A stretch of DNA of 64,000 nucleotides from FEN-299 sp963717945 (GCA_963717945.1 CAVQXT010000003.1:1426001-1490000), one strand, 5' to 3'; positions 21,095 to 30,579 are shown, counted from the stretch's first letter. Program-made: numbers and translations. The notes: generated by a model not told the origin, from the letters alone.

Positions 21095-23620
21095 CTACTC
21101 GTTCCGCAGCGCGACCACCGGATCCACGCGCGTGGCGCGCAGTGCCGGCAGCGAGCTCGCGAGCCCGGCGACCCCGCCGAGGAACGCCACCGCGACGGCG
21201 AAGGTCAGGGGGTCCGAGGCCTTGACGCTCACCAGGGTCCCGCCGACCATTCGTGCCGCCGCCAGGGCGATGACGCCGCCGATAATCAGTCCGGGAGTGA
21301 TTAGTCGCAGCCCCTGCCAGAGGACCAGGCGGAGCACGGCGGCAGGCCGCGCGCCGAGCGCCATCCGGACCCCCATCTCCTGTGTCCGCTGGCTCACGGC
21401 GAAGCTCATGACGCTGTAGAGCCCGATGGCCGCCAGCAGGAGCGCGATCCCGCCCACCACTCCCAGCAGGCTCGCCGCGACGCGCTGCGCGTAGAGCGAC
21501 CCGGCGGTGGCGTCGGCGAGCAGCCTGGTGCTGAACACGGCGTCCTGGTTGAGCGCCAGGGCCTCGCGGCGCAGGTCGGGCGTCATCCGCAATGGGTCGC
21601 CGCTGGTCTTGAGGAACACCGTGGCGTTCAGGCCGGGCGCGAACATCTGGCGGAACGGCACGTAGAAGAACGGCATCGGTCCCTCGACCGGCGTGTGGTA
21701 CTTGCTGTCCTTCACCATGCCGATCACCGTGGCCGCGCGTGCGCCGATCGTGAGCCTGCGGCCCAGCGGGCTTCTCGCGCCGAAGAACCGGCCGGCGAAC
21801 GTCTCGTTCACGACCACCACCATCGGGGCCCCGGCCGAGTCGCGCTCGGTGAAGTCGCGGCCGTCGAGCAGCCGGATCCCGAGCAGCCCGAAGTAGCCGG
21901 GCGGGACGGTGGCGCGGTGGATCATCATCTGCTCGTTCGGCGCCGGGGCGTATCCCTCGACGTCGATCTGCTGCCAGGGCGTGGAACCGGCCCCAGAGGC
22001 CGTCGCCATCGGGACCACGTCGGAGTAGGTCACGCCGACCACACCGGGCTTCGATTCCATCCGCTCGCGAAGGACGCGGCAGAACTCCCACTGCTCCTCG
22101 GCCGAGTAGCCCGCGTTGGACAGGTAGAACTGCGACACCGACACGTTGGTCCGGTCGAACCCGGGCTCGATGCGGCTGGCGTTCCTGAAGCTGCGCGCGA
22201 AAAGCCCCGCGCCGACCAGCGCCACCATCGCCAGCGCCACTTCCGAGACCACGAGCAGACCCTGGAGGCGGTGCGACCCCGAGCCGGAGGCTCCGCTGCG
22301 CCCGCCCTCCTTGAGGACTTCGTTCGGACCGGATCGGCTGATGAGCAGGGCCGGCAACGTCCCGGACAGCAGCGTCGCCACGGCGGCGACCAGCGAGACG
22401 AACCCGATCGTCGCCGCGCTCAACCCGGCGCCGAACTGCAGCGGGATGTCGACGACGGGAAGGAGGAACAGGAGGAGCGACTGGCCCATCCAGAGCGCCA
22501 GCGTGACGCCGACCACCGCGCCGCCGGCGGCGAGCAGCGACGTTTCGACGAGCAGCTGCCCGGCCAGCCGCGAGCGCGAGGCCCCCATCGCCAGCCGGAT
22601 CGCGAACTCCCGCCGGCGCGACACGCCGCGGGCCAGCAGGAGGTTCGCCACGTTGGCGCAGACGATGAGCAGGAGGACCAGTGAGAGCGCCATCAGGACC
22701 CGCAGCGGCTGGAGCAGCATCCCCTGCGCGCCCAGATGCCCCTTCCAGACCGGGGTCACCGTCAGATCGACGCCCCGGTTGGTCCCGGGGTAAGTCGCCG
22801 CCAGGCGCTTGCCCAGCGCGGCCACTTCGGCGCGCGCCTGCTCGATGGTGACGCCGGGCTTCAGCCGCACGATCGTGGACGTCTCGTCGCGCGTCCCCCG
22901 GCTGTGCAGCGTGCCGTCGCCGGTGCCCATCGCGGTGGCCATGGTGACCGGGATCCAGACGTCGTAGACCACGCCGGCCGTCGTCCCGCGGAAGTCCCGC
23001 GGCGCCACGCCGACGATCGTCAGCGGGTGACGGTTCACGCGGATGGTCTTGCCCAGCACGTTCCTGTTGCCGCCGAACTGCGTCTGCCACATGCGGTAGC
23101 TGACAACGGCGACCGGCGCGCCGCCCTCCTCGGCGCGCCCTTCCTCGGGCAGGAACGCGCGCCCCAGCACGGGCCTGACCTCCAGGAGATCGAAGTAGTT
23201 CGCCGACACGAGCTCCGCCCAGGCGCGCGCGGTCTTCCCGTCAGCCCCGACGCTCAACGGCGTGAAGCGGCCGAGGGCGACGCCCGACACCAGTTTCAGG
23301 TTGTCCCGGTAATCGCGGTAGTCGAGATACGAGGTGTTGACGAGAAACTCACCGGTCGGCGTCACTGTCTCGATGAGCGCGAGGCCCTGGGGATCGCCGA
23401 CACCCGGAAAGGGATGCAGCAGGACGCCGTCGATCCAGCTGAACACGGTCGCGTTCACCGCGATGCCCAGGCCGAGCGTGAGCACGGCGAGGGCCGCGAA
23501 CCACGGGCTGCCGCGCAGGGACCGGAATCCGAACCTCACATCGCCGGCAAGGAGCGAGAACCACCCGGACGCCCGTCCGCGGTCCGGCTCCGACGTTGAT
23601 GGCGTGGAACGGTCTGTCAT
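21095..23620 (-). CDS. ADOP-type ABC transporter permease (MacB/FtsX family)
   Basis: 841 aa, the length of duplicated permeases common in Acidobacteriota. The N-terminus DVRFGFRSLRGSPWFAALAV followed by LTLGLGIAVNATVFSWIDG is the family signature. A MacB periplasmic core domain follows (MWQTQFGGNRNVLGKTIRVN, YFDLLEVRPVLGRAF), then FtsX permease helices, a second periplasmic domain and a second helix set ending RVDPVVALRNE. No ATP-binding partner lies nearby, as is usual for orphan permeases. The substrate is unknown; MacB relatives move lipoproteins, peptides or macrolides or act as mechanotransmitters. Confidence 0.93.
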   Translation of the reverse strand: MTDRSTPSTSEPDRGRASGWFSLLAGDVRFGFRSLRGSPWFAALAVLTLGLGIAVNATVFSWIDGVLLHPFPGVGDPQGLALIETVTPTGEFLVNTSYLDYRDYRDNLKLVSGVALGRFTPLSVGADGKTARAWAELVSANYFDLLEVRPVLGRAFLPEEGRAEEGGAPVAVVSYRMWQTQFGGNRNVLGKTIRVNRHPLTIVGVAPRDFRGTTAGVVYDVWIPVTMATAMGTGDGTLHSRGTRDETSTIVRLKPGVTIEQARAEVAALGKRLAATYPGTNRGVDLTVTPVWKGHLGAQGMLLQPLRVLMALSLVLLLIVCANVANLLLARGVSRRREFAIRLAMGASRSRLAGQLLVETSLLAAGGAVVGVTLALWMGQSLLLFLLPVVDIPLQFGAGLSAATIGFVSLVAAVATLLSGTLPALLISRSGPNEVLKEGGRSGASGSGSHRLQGLLVVSEVALAMVALVGAGLFARSFRNASRIEPGFDRTNVSVSQFYLSNAGYSAEEQWEFCRVLRERMESKPGVVGVTYSDVVPMATASGAGSTPWQQIDVEGYAPAPNEQMMIHRATVPPGYFGLLGIRLLDGRDFTERDSAGAPMVVVVNETFAGRFFGARSPLGRRLTIGARAATVIGMVKDSKYHTPVEGPMPFFYVPFRQMFAPGLNATVFLKTSGDPLRMTPDLRREALALNQDAVFSTRLLADATAGSLYAQRVAASLLGVVGGIALLLAAIGLYSVMSFAVSQRTQEMGVRMALGARPAAVLRLVLWQGLRLITPGLIIGGVIALAAARMVGGTLVSVKASDPLTFAVAVAFLGGVAGLASSLPALRATRVDPVVALRNE

Positions 23621-23734
23621 TGGGACCCTCGGGTGCGTGCGGGGGACCGCGCTTCTCGGAGGGGGGCGGCGGCGTTCGGCCTCTGTCGTGTCGATACGTC
23701 GAACGCCCGCGGCTGGTTCCCCGGAGGGCGTGCG

Positions 23735-24217
23735 CTACTTCGGGATTGGCAGCGCCTTGATCTCTCCGTACTGCCCGGTCACGAGACGACGATGGTAGTC
23801 GATCTGGCCCAGGTGATACGCGAGGTGGGTGGCCATGTGTAGCAGCGCCAGGCCGGTCGGCAGTGTGGCGCCCCCGAGCGGCTCGGGAAACGGTCTCGCC
23901 AGGGCGCTGTCGTCGAGCGCGGCGAAGCCGCGGGCGACCGCGTCCAGCGCCGCGTCACATTCAGCCAGCAACTCGGTGCGCGGGACGTTGCGGCGGCTGA
24001 ACTCCGCGTCGCGATTCCTGACGTACCCGGTTCCGCCGAACAGGGCACCGAGGAAGTGCTGCAGGTTGCCGCAGAGATGAAGGGCCAGTGTCCCGGCAGA
24101 GTTCTTCGTGCCGGGAGGCATGGCCCAGATCTGCTGCTCGTCCGGGTAGGCCAGCAGCTCTTCGCGCAAGGTCGTGGCATCCCGAACGAACACGCGCCCC
24201 AGGTATTCGGCGTTCAT
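23735..24217 (-). CDS. DinB family protein
   Basis: 160 aa four-helix protein of the DinB/YfiT superfamily, whose members are metal-dependent thiol or hydrolytic enzymes. The metal-binding histidines are visible in HLCGNLQHFLGAL and in HMATHLAYHLGQIDYHRR near the C-terminus. GGGGGG lies upstream of the ATG. It follows a small membrane protein gene and a cytochrome c gene on the same strand; no functional link is evident. A second, unrelated DinB gene lies at 53026. Confidence 0.85.
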   Translation of the reverse strand: MNAEYLGRVFVRDATTLREELLAYPDEQQIWAMPPGTKNSAGTLALHLCGNLQHFLGALFGGTGYVRNRDAEFSRRNVPRTELLAECDAALDAVARGFAALDDSALARPFPEPLGGATLPTGLALLHMATHLAYHLGQIDYHRRLVTGQYGEIKALPIPK

Positions 24218-24264
24218 CGGTTCCCCCCGAGTCCTGTCAGCATCCTACACGACTCGGGGCCCGG

Positions 24265-24438
24265 CTACCCCTTCATCTCCATCGCGCGCAGCGCGATGGC
24301 GAACATCAGCAACCCGACGGCGCCGCGCCAGTAGCCGACCGGCAGCAGCAGGTACTGCGTGTTCAGGAAGGCGAGGCAGGTCCCGACGATGAAGGCCAGC
24401 CCGGCGAGACCGATCAGCGCCCAGCACACGTTCTTCAT
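24265..24438 (-). CDS. Small two-helix membrane protein (57 aa)
   Basis: An ATG at 24438 with GGAGG five bases upstream opens a 57-residue frame. The product has two hydrophobic segments (WALIGLAGLAFIVGTCLAFL and GAVGLLMFAIALRAM) separated by a short NTQYLLLPVGYWR loop, ending EMKG. I recognise no family, but the strong ribosome-binding site and helix-turn-helix hydropathy support a real gene. It lies between a cytochrome c gene (81 bp upstream) and a DinB gene, same strand. Confidence 0.6.
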   Translation of the reverse strand: MKNVCWALIGLAGLAFIVGTCLAFLNTQYLLLPVGYWRGAVGLLMFAIALRAMEMKG

Positions 24439-24519
24439 CGAGTTCCTCCAGTCGAAACGGGTGTCACTGATACCGCGCGATGGGGCGGCACGAGGGCCCG
24501 CCCCGGCGCCCCGGCTCGA

Positions 24520-25035
24520 TTACTGGCTCCCGGCCGCCTCCTTCCAGGCCTTGAGTGCCTGGGGCGGCAGCTTGTCGGAGTGCTTGACGAAGGCGATGAC
24601 CTGCCAGATCTCCTGGTCGCTCAGGATGCCGTCCCAGCTGGGCATGCCGGTCAGGCGGATGCCGTGCTTGGTGATCCACCAGAGGTTCGCGTCCGGGTCT
24701 CCGGGGATGCGGTTGATGATCTGGGGGACGGGCGGGTTGAACTTCGTCCGCATCCGGCTGATGCGCTGCGCGGCGCCGCCGTGGCACAGCGAGCAGTGCA
24801 TTTCGTAGTCGCGCGCCCCGTCGGACAGGGCCGCCGGCGTCGGCTGGACCGGGTTCTCCAGCTTGGGCGCGTGGCCGTCCACGTAGGCGTCCAGCGCCAT
24901 GTTGGCGAGCCGCTTCTCCATGGTGCTCGGGGGGTTGTCGGCGCCGACGGGGAACCAGCCGCGATTGGCGACGAGGAACCCGCCGCAGGCGAGTACCAGC
25001 AGGGTGACGACCACGCCGACGATGAATCCGCGCAT
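24520..25035 (-). CDS. Membrane-anchored class I cytochrome c
   Basis: 171 aa. An N-terminal anchor (GFIVGVVVTLLVLACGGFLVA) is followed by a single c-type haem motif CSLCHG at about residue 91, with the distal methionine probably in RLTGMPSW. The C-terminus WQVIAFVKHSDKLPPQ is the usual closing helix of mono-haem cytochromes in electron-transfer chains. It would sit in the periplasm. No oxidase subunit is adjacent, so its redox partner is unknown. The 57-aa membrane protein downstream may be co-transcribed. Confidence 0.9.
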   Translation of the reverse strand: MRGFIVGVVVTLLVLACGGFLVANRGWFPVGADNPPSTMEKRLANMALDAYVDGHAPKLENPVQPTPAALSDGARDYEMHCSLCHGGAAQRISRMRTKFNPPVPQIINRIPGDPDANLWWITKHGIRLTGMPSWDGILSDQEIWQVIAFVKHSDKLPPQALKAWKEAAGSQ

Positions 25036-25279
25036 GCGGCCTCCTCTTCTCTTGTCGTGAAGCTTCAGCGCATCTTACCCCCACTCCATCCTGGGGCGAC
25101 TTGAAAACCCGTCGCGCGAAGCCGGGACGTGTGCGGCCATCCGCCAGGCCGCAAACGCTCCATCGTACGACGCCGGTCCGCGCGGGCCACATAGCCCGAA
25201 GGTAATGGCCTGGAAGTACTACAGCGGCAGGTCCACCCGTAATTGACAGGGCTCACTCGCGTCGCTAGCATCCGACCAC

Positions 25280-27517
25280 ATGCCACAACATCGCATCGGC
25301 TGGATGACCACGCGCCGGATCGCGGTGTCGATCGCCCTGGTGGTGGCGATCGCCGTGCCGCCGGCCTTCGCGACGATCTTCTCGACCGTCAAGGGCATCG
25401 TGCACGACCCCCAGCACCGGCCGATACCCGGCGCGGTGGTGACGCTGAAAGCCGCGCACGCGGATTGGACGAATACGTCGGTGACCAACGCGGACGGCGA
25501 GTTCCTGTTCGCCGCCGTGCCGGTGGGCGAGTACGTGGTGGCGGTCGCCATCGAGGGGTTCGCCCCGGCGGCGCAGCCGATCACCGTCGTGTCGGGAACG
25601 GTCCCCATCCTGCACCTGCAGCTCCAGTTGGGGGGCGTCCAGGAAGCCGTCACGGTCAACGCCGGCCCGTCCGACGTGCACCCCGGCTCGATGACGCCGA
25701 CCACGCTCGTCAGCCGCCAGGACGTCAGGAGCACGCCGGGCGCGGACCGCGCGAACGGGCTCGAGGCCATCACCGCCTTCGTGCCCGGCGCGTACGTGAC
25801 GCACGACCAGCTGCACGTCCGCGGCGGCCACCAGGTGAGCTGGTTCGTCGACGGCGTGCCCGTGCCCAACACGAACATCGCGTCCAACGTCGGGCCGCAG
25901 TTCGATCCCAACGACCTGGATTACCTCGAGGTCCAGCGGGGCGGCTACGACGCGCAGTACGGCGACCGGACCTACGCGCTCTTCAACGTCGTCCCCCGGT
26001 CGGGGTTCGAGCGCAACGACGACGCCGACGTGACGCTCACCGCGGGCAGCTACGCCCAGGCCAGCGGCCGGCTGAGCCTCGGAGGGCACACCGAGCGGTT
26101 CGCCTACTTCGGGAGCGCGAACGCGAACAGGAGCGACCTCGGCCTGGGCACGCCGGTCGCCGACGTCATCCACGATCGCGAGGCCGGCGGCGGCGGGTTC
26201 CTGTCGCTCATGCTGAACGCGACGCCGGCGAACCAATTGCGCCTGGTGGCCTCGGTCAGGCACGACCGTTATCAGATCCCAAACGGCCCCGACGACGTCG
26301 CAAACGGGATCGCCGACGACGAGCGCGAATCGGACGCGTTCGTCAACTTCTCCTGGGTCCGGACGTTCAAGTCGGGGGGCCTGCTGACCGTCTCGCCGTT
26401 CTATCACCTGAACTCGGCGAACTACGAGGGCGGGCCGAGCGACCCGATCGTGACCGTTGACGAGCGGCGGTCGCAGTATGGCGGCGCCCAGGTGGTCTTC
26501 AGCGGGGAGGTCGGCCAGCACGCCCTCGAGGTCGGCTTCTACGGCTTCTACCAGCAGGACGACCAGTTGTTCGCGCTCACGTTCAACGACGGAAGCCTCC
26601 CGAACGTCGCGTCGCGGGAGCGGCCTTCTGGAAACCTGGTGGCCGTGTTCGCACAGGACACGTTCAGGGCCACCTCGTGGCTGACGCTCACCGCCGGCGT
26701 GCGCCAGACCCGCTTCTCGGGGGGCATCACGGAATCAGCGACGAGCCCCCGCGTGGGCGCCTCGGTCCAGGTTCCGTCGCTCGACTGGGTGTTCCGGGGC
26801 TTCTACGGGCGCTTCTACCAGGCGCCGCCGCTCATCACCGCGTCCGGTCCGCTGCTGCAGTTTGTGACGAGCCAGGATCTCGGCTTCATCCCGCTGCGCG
26901 GGGAGCGCGACGAGGAATACCAGGTGGGCGTGACCGTGCCGATTCGCGGGTGGACCGTGGACGCCGACCACTTCCGGACCAGCGCGACGAACTACTTCGA
27001 CCACAACCCGGTGGGGAACTCGAACGTCTACTTCCCGCTCACGATCGACGGCGCGCTCATCCGCGGCACCGAGGTCACCGTGCGTTCGCCGCGGTCGAAC
27101 GCGCGCGGGCAATTCCACCTCGCCTATTCGTACCAGACCGCCGAAGGCCGTGGGGCGATCAGCGGCGGACTGACCGACTTCTCCTCGGGCGGGGGCAGCT
27201 TCTTGCTCGACCACGACCAGCGGCACACCTTCAGCGCGGGGTTCGACATGCAGCTGCGGTACGGCCTCTCGGCCTCGGCCAACGTCTACTACGGATCGGG
27301 ATTCACCGACAACGGCGGACCCGCGCACCTGCCAGGTCACACGACGGTCGATCTCTCGCTCGCCAAGGCGCTCTCAAAGAGCCTGTCGGTGTCGCTGACG
27401 GCGCTCAATGTGGCCAACAGCCACCTCCTCATCGACAACAGCCTGACCTTCGGCGGCACACACTACAACGATCCGCGGCAGGTGTACGCCCAGATCCGGT
27501 ACCGATTTCACTACTGA
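25280..27517 (+). CDS. TonB-dependent outer-membrane receptor
   Basis: 745 aa. Signal peptide (RIAVSIALVVAIAVPPAFA) then a carboxypeptidase-regulatory-like domain (VKGIVHDPQHRPIPGAVVTL, residues about 38-115), a plug domain (LHVRGGHQVSWFVDGVPVP, QFDPNDLDYLEVQRGGYDAQYGDR) and a beta-barrel closing with the aromatic strand YAQIRYRFHY. TonB receptors import siderophores, vitamins, glycans or other large ligands; nothing here fixes the ligand. ATG 25304 is an alternative start closer to the signal peptide; neither ATG has a clear ribosome-binding site. The isoprenoid-synthase-like gene starts 56 bases downstream on the same strand. Confidence 0.9.
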   Translation: MPQHRIGWMTTRRIAVSIALVVAIAVPPAFATIFSTVKGIVHDPQHRPIPGAVVTLKAAHADWTNTSVTNADGEFLFAAVPVGEYVVAVAIEGFAPAAQPITVVSGTVPILHLQLQLGGVQEAVTVNAGPSDVHPGSMTPTTLVSRQDVRSTPGADRANGLEAITAFVPGAYVTHDQLHVRGGHQVSWFVDGVPVPNTNIASNVGPQFDPNDLDYLEVQRGGYDAQYGDRTYALFNVVPRSGFERNDDADVTLTAGSYAQASGRLSLGGHTERFAYFGSANANRSDLGLGTPVADVIHDREAGGGGFLSLMLNATPANQLRLVASVRHDRYQIPNGPDDVANGIADDERESDAFVNFSWVRTFKSGGLLTVSPFYHLNSANYEGGPSDPIVTVDERRSQYGGAQVVFSGEVGQHALEVGFYGFYQQDDQLFALTFNDGSLPNVASRERPSGNLVAVFAQDTFRATSWLTLTAGVRQTRFSGGITESATSPRVGASVQVPSLDWVFRGFYGRFYQAPPLITASGPLLQFVTSQDLGFIPLRGERDEEYQVGVTVPIRGWTVDADHFRTSATNYFDHNPVGNSNVYFPLTIDGALIRGTEVTVRSPRSNARGQFHLAYSYQTAEGRGAISGGLTDFSSGGGSFLLDHDQRHTFSAGFDMQLRYGLSASANVYYGSGFTDNGGPAHLPGHTTVDLSLAKALSKSLSVSLTALNVANSHLLIDNSLTFGGTHYNDPRQVYAQIRYRFHY

Positions 27518-27572
27518 GGGCGGGGCACTTCCTCGCCGCAACCATCCGCCCCGTAATCACGTAGATCCCGAC

Positions 27573-28961
27573 ATGGAGCACGCTCGCTCATTCCGCTCGA
27601 TCGCCCGGACGGCTCCCGACACGCGGACCGCGGCGAACCACGTAATGACAGCGTTGGTGAGCCGGCTTCGCGACAGGTTTGTCGGCGTCTGGCACGACGC
27701 CGACCCGAAGACGACGGTCGATGGCCTGGCCTACACGTCCGCCGAGCAGGAGAGCAACGAGGCCGAGCTGGGTTCGTTCGTGGGCCTGCTCACCCGCGAG
27801 TCGCGGCGCGCCGGCCGGCGCCGCGAGGTCGACGCGGCGGGCGAGCGCCGGATCGTGCGCGCGTTCGCGGGACTCGCCACCGGCGCGCTCCGCTGGGACG
27901 GCCGCCAGATCGAGCCGCTCCTGTCGAGCGGCTTCCGCGACGCGCTCCGGGCCTTCCCGGTTCGGGCGCGCCGCTTCGACCCGTCCCTTCGCCCGGCCGA
28001 CATCTACCAGGCCGCGCGCAACGCCCTGACGATGCACTGCCTGCAGAGCCTGCTCGGCGTGCCGGTCGAATCGACGCCCGCCGTCCTCGGCTACAGCTTG
28101 CTCTACCCCTACACCGACAACCTGCTGGACGAGGCGTCGCTCGACGCCGAGGCGAAGCTGGCATTCAGCAGGCGCTTTGCGGAGAGGCTCCGCGGCCGCG
28201 AGGTCGTTCCGGGCGACCGGCGCGAGGCGCGCATCTTCGAGCTCGTCGCGATGATCGAGGGCCAGTATCCGCGCGACCGGTTCCCCGGCGTCTTTGAAAG
28301 CCTCCTCGCGATCCACCACGCGCAGGAGCGCAGCGTTGCCCTGCTGGGCGGCGCCGCGCCGCTCCCCAGGCGGACCATCGTCGAAATCGCGGTGGAGAAG
28401 GGCGGCGCGTCCGTTCTCGCCGACGGCTACCTGGTCGCGGGCGCGCTGACGCCGGCGCAGGCCGAATGCATCTTCGGCCTGGGCGTCTTCCTGCAACTGC
28501 GCGACGATCTCGAAGACGTCGAGGACGACGCGGCGTGCGGGCTTGGGACCGTGTTCTCGGCCCCGCCGGACGCGTGCCTCGACGAAGCGACGGCGCGGGC
28601 GCTGGCCGTAGGCAGGGCGGTGCTCGGCGCCCTCGACTGCTTCGATGCGCCGTCGGCGCGGCTCGTGCGCGACATCATGGCGCGCAGCCTGCAGCTGACC
28701 ATCTCCGACGCCGCGGCGTCGTTTCCGGCCCGCTACTCCCCGACCTACCTCGATGATCTCGAGCGCCGATCGCCGTTCCGCTTCGCGCGCCTCGCGGCCG
28801 AGCGCAAGCGCCTCACCCGGGCCAAGGGCTCGCTGACCGGCCTGCTCGAGGCGTGGATCGCCGAGGAGGAGGGCGTGCGTCATCCGTCGGCCGGGGGGCC
28901 GCTGGCGGCGCGGCCGCCGAAGAGCCGGGCGCCGATCTGGATGGTTCGAGGCGAGGCATGA
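27573..28961 (+). CDS. Class I isoprenoid synthase-like protein, function unknown
   Basis: 462 aa with two aspartate-rich metal motifs at the spacing of class I terpenoid enzymes: DNLLDE at residues 182-187 (YPYTDNLLDEASL) and DDLED at 311-315 (LQLRDDLEDVEDD). Sequence around them is all-helical, yet the first motif is not the DDxxD of ordinary prenyl diphosphate synthases and the protein is about 130 aa longer. It could condense, cyclise or hydrolyse an isoprenoid diphosphate; that is inference. No ribosome-binding site is obvious; ATG 27645 (MTALVSRLRDRF) is an alternative start. It sits between a TonB receptor and a DUF4126 membrane gene, same strand. Confidence 0.7.
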   Translation: MEHARSFRSIARTAPDTRTAANHVMTALVSRLRDRFVGVWHDADPKTTVDGLAYTSAEQESNEAELGSFVGLLTRESRRAGRRREVDAAGERRIVRAFAGLATGALRWDGRQIEPLLSSGFRDALRAFPVRARRFDPSLRPADIYQAARNALTMHCLQSLLGVPVESTPAVLGYSLLYPYTDNLLDEASLDAEAKLAFSRRFAERLRGREVVPGDRREARIFELVAMIEGQYPRDRFPGVFESLLAIHHAQERSVALLGGAAPLPRRTIVEIAVEKGGASVLADGYLVAGALTPAQAECIFGLGVFLQLRDDLEDVEDDAACGLGTVFSAPPDACLDEATARALAVGRAVLGALDCFDAPSARLVRDIMARSLQLTISDAAASFPARYSPTYLDDLERRSPFRFARLAAERKRLTRAKGSLTGLLEAWIAEEEGVRHPSAGGPLAARPPKSRAPIWMVRGEA

Positions 28962-28992
28962 GCCGTCGCCGCCGTGCGGCAAGGAGAGCGCG

Positions 28993-29580
28993 ATGAGCAC
29001 CATCACCCTGCTCGGCACCACGCTCGGGCTCGGCTTCACGTCGGGCCTCAACCTGTACGCGACGGTCCTCGTCACCGGGCTTCTGATCCGGCTTGGCTGG
29101 CTGCCGCTCCCGGGTTCGCTGGGCGGCCTTCACGTCCTGGCCAGTCCGGCCGTGCTGATCGTGGCCGGTGTCCTCTACGCGGTGGAATTCCTCGCGGACA
29201 AGATCCCCGTCGTGGACCACGTGTGGGACGCCGTCCACACCTTCATCCGGCCGCTGGGCGCGAGCCTGCTCGCGTGGCGTGCCGTCGCCGGCGCGGCGAT
29301 CCCCGAGCCCGTGGCGTTCGCGGTCATCCTGTTGGCGGGAGGCGCGGCCCTGGCTACGCATGGTACGAAGGCCTCGGGTCGGGTGGCCATCGCGGCCACG
29401 GGGGGTCACTTCGCGGGACTGGGCGTGGGCGCCAGTCTCGTGGAGGACGCGGGGGCGTTCGCGCTCGCGCCGCTGGCCATAGGCCACCCGATCGCCATGC
29501 TGGTGATCGTCGTCGTGGCCCTGGTGGCCATCGGCGCGCTCGCGTTCAGGATCCTCCGGCCGGGTCGTGCCGTCGATTGA
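28993..29580 (+). CDS. DUF4126 family integral membrane protein
   Basis: 195 aa with five or six hydrophobic segments. The family pattern is clear: GLGFTSGLNLYATVLVTGLL, then DKIPVVDHVWDAVHTFIRPLGASLL, LAGGAALATHGTKASGRVA and a closing pair of helices. AAGGAG lies six bases before the ATG. The gene starts 31 bases after the isoprenoid-synthase-like gene, so the two are probably co-transcribed. DUF4126 proteins have no established role. Confidence 0.88.
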   Translation: MSTITLLGTTLGLGFTSGLNLYATVLVTGLLIRLGWLPLPGSLGGLHVLASPAVLIVAGVLYAVEFLADKIPVVDHVWDAVHTFIRPLGASLLAWRAVAGAAIPEPVAFAVILLAGGAALATHGTKASGRVAIAATGGHFAGLGVGASLVEDAGAFALAPLAIGHPIAMLVIVVVALVAIGALAFRILRPGRAVD

Positions 29581-29607
29581 ACCTGAGGGACGGTCAGGCC
29601 GCGACCC

Positions 29608-30186
29608 TCATTTCTTCTTCGGAGAAGGCTCCTTGGCGGCGCGGTAACCCGCCTTGATCGCGTCCTCCTCGGTCATGAACTTGCCCTGCTTGGTCTTGCC
29701 GTAGTAGCGGTCGCCTTCCTTGTGGTACACCTTCGTGGACGTGTTCACCCACACCATCCCCTTGACCGGCGGCTGCTGCGCGGCCATCTCGGTCGCAGCG
29801 GCTTTCGCGGTCGCCGGCGCGGTCTTCGCGGCGGCTGCCGCGGCCGCCTTGGGCGCGGCGGGGACCACCGGGGCCGCTGGGGCCGCCGGGGCCGCTGCGG
29901 CACCGGCCGTCACCATGGGCGTGATTTTCTGGATGACGCTCTTGGACACGCCCGCCTTCGAGAGGTCCGCGACCGACGAGTAGGGACGACCGGCGACGAT
30001 CTTCTTCGCCGTGGCCGGGCCGATCCCGGGGAGCTTCTCGAGATCCGCCTGGCTGGCCGTATTGATGTCAACCTTGCCGGCCGGCGCGGCCGCCTTGCCA
30101 GCCTGGGCGAACACCATGGGCGCCGCCAGTACCGCGGCGGCGAGCACGAAGAGCACGACCAACCGTTTGCAGGTCATTGCCGACAT
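29608..30186 (-). CDS. Exported helix-hairpin-helix protein (ComEA-like)
   Basis: 192 aa. Signal peptide (LVVLFVLAAAVLAAPMVFAQ), a helix-hairpin-helix domain with VDINTASQADLEKLPGIGPATAKKIV and a second half SVADLSKAGVSKSVIQKI, an Ala/Pro-rich linker of about 55 residues, then a C-terminal piece GMVWVNTSTKVYHKEGDRYYGKTKQGKFMTEEDAIKAGYRAA, broken here only by description. ComEA relatives bind DNA in the periplasm during uptake; the extra C-terminal domain looks like the small 'YHKxxxxxYGxTxxGKxMTExDA' module seen at the ends of similar proteins. ATG 30186 was chosen for GGAGA upstream and the signal peptide. Confidence 0.85.
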   Translation of the reverse strand: MSAMTCKRLVVLFVLAAAVLAAPMVFAQAGKAAAPAGKVDINTASQADLEKLPGIGPATAKKIVAGRPYSSVADLSKAGVSKSVIQKITPMVTAGAAAAPAAPAAPVVPAAPKAAAAAAAKTAPATAKAAATEMAAQQPPVKGMVWVNTSTKVYHKEGDRYYGKTKQGKFMTEEDAIKAGYRAAKEPSPKKK

Positions 30187-30275
30187 ATCATCTTCTCCAT
30201 TTGCGGACTGGCGTCCGGGGCGCCGCTCGTGGGCCCGGACGCCAGCCGTCACGACCGCGGTGATCTCCGAGCGGC

Positions 30276-30527
30276 CTAGCGGATCATCCGCCACAGCAGC
30301 AGCACGATGATCGCGCCGACGAGTGACATGACGAAACCGGCCGGGTGGAACTGGGATCCCGCCTCCGGTTTCTTGATCACGCGACCCACGAGTCCGCCGA
30401 GCACGGAACCGACGATGCCGAGCACCGTTGTGGCGATGAAGCCCATCTGGTCGGCACCCGGCAGGATCGCCCGAGCGATCAGGCCCACCACGAACCCGGT
30501 CACGATCGACCAAATCACGTGCAGCAT
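30276..30527 (-). CDS. GlsB/YeaQ/YmgE family stress-response membrane protein
   Basis: 83 aa, three hydrophobic segments with the family pattern GFVVGLIARAILPG, TTVLGIVGSVLGGLVGRV and a final LVGAIIVLLLWRMI. AAGGAGG stands before the ATG. Often called transglycosylase-associated protein, these inner-membrane proteins respond to general stress; no enzymatic activity is shown. It is one of a run of small minus-strand envelope or stress genes (29608-32627). Confidence 0.92.
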   Translation of the reverse strand: MLHVIWSIVTGFVVGLIARAILPGADQMGFIATTVLGIVGSVLGGLVGRVIKKPEAGSQFHPAGFVMSLVGAIIVLLLWRMIR

Positions 30528-30579
30528 GCAGCCTCCTTCAGGTGAATCCGCAACCGCCCCACCCTCGGATGACCCGCCA

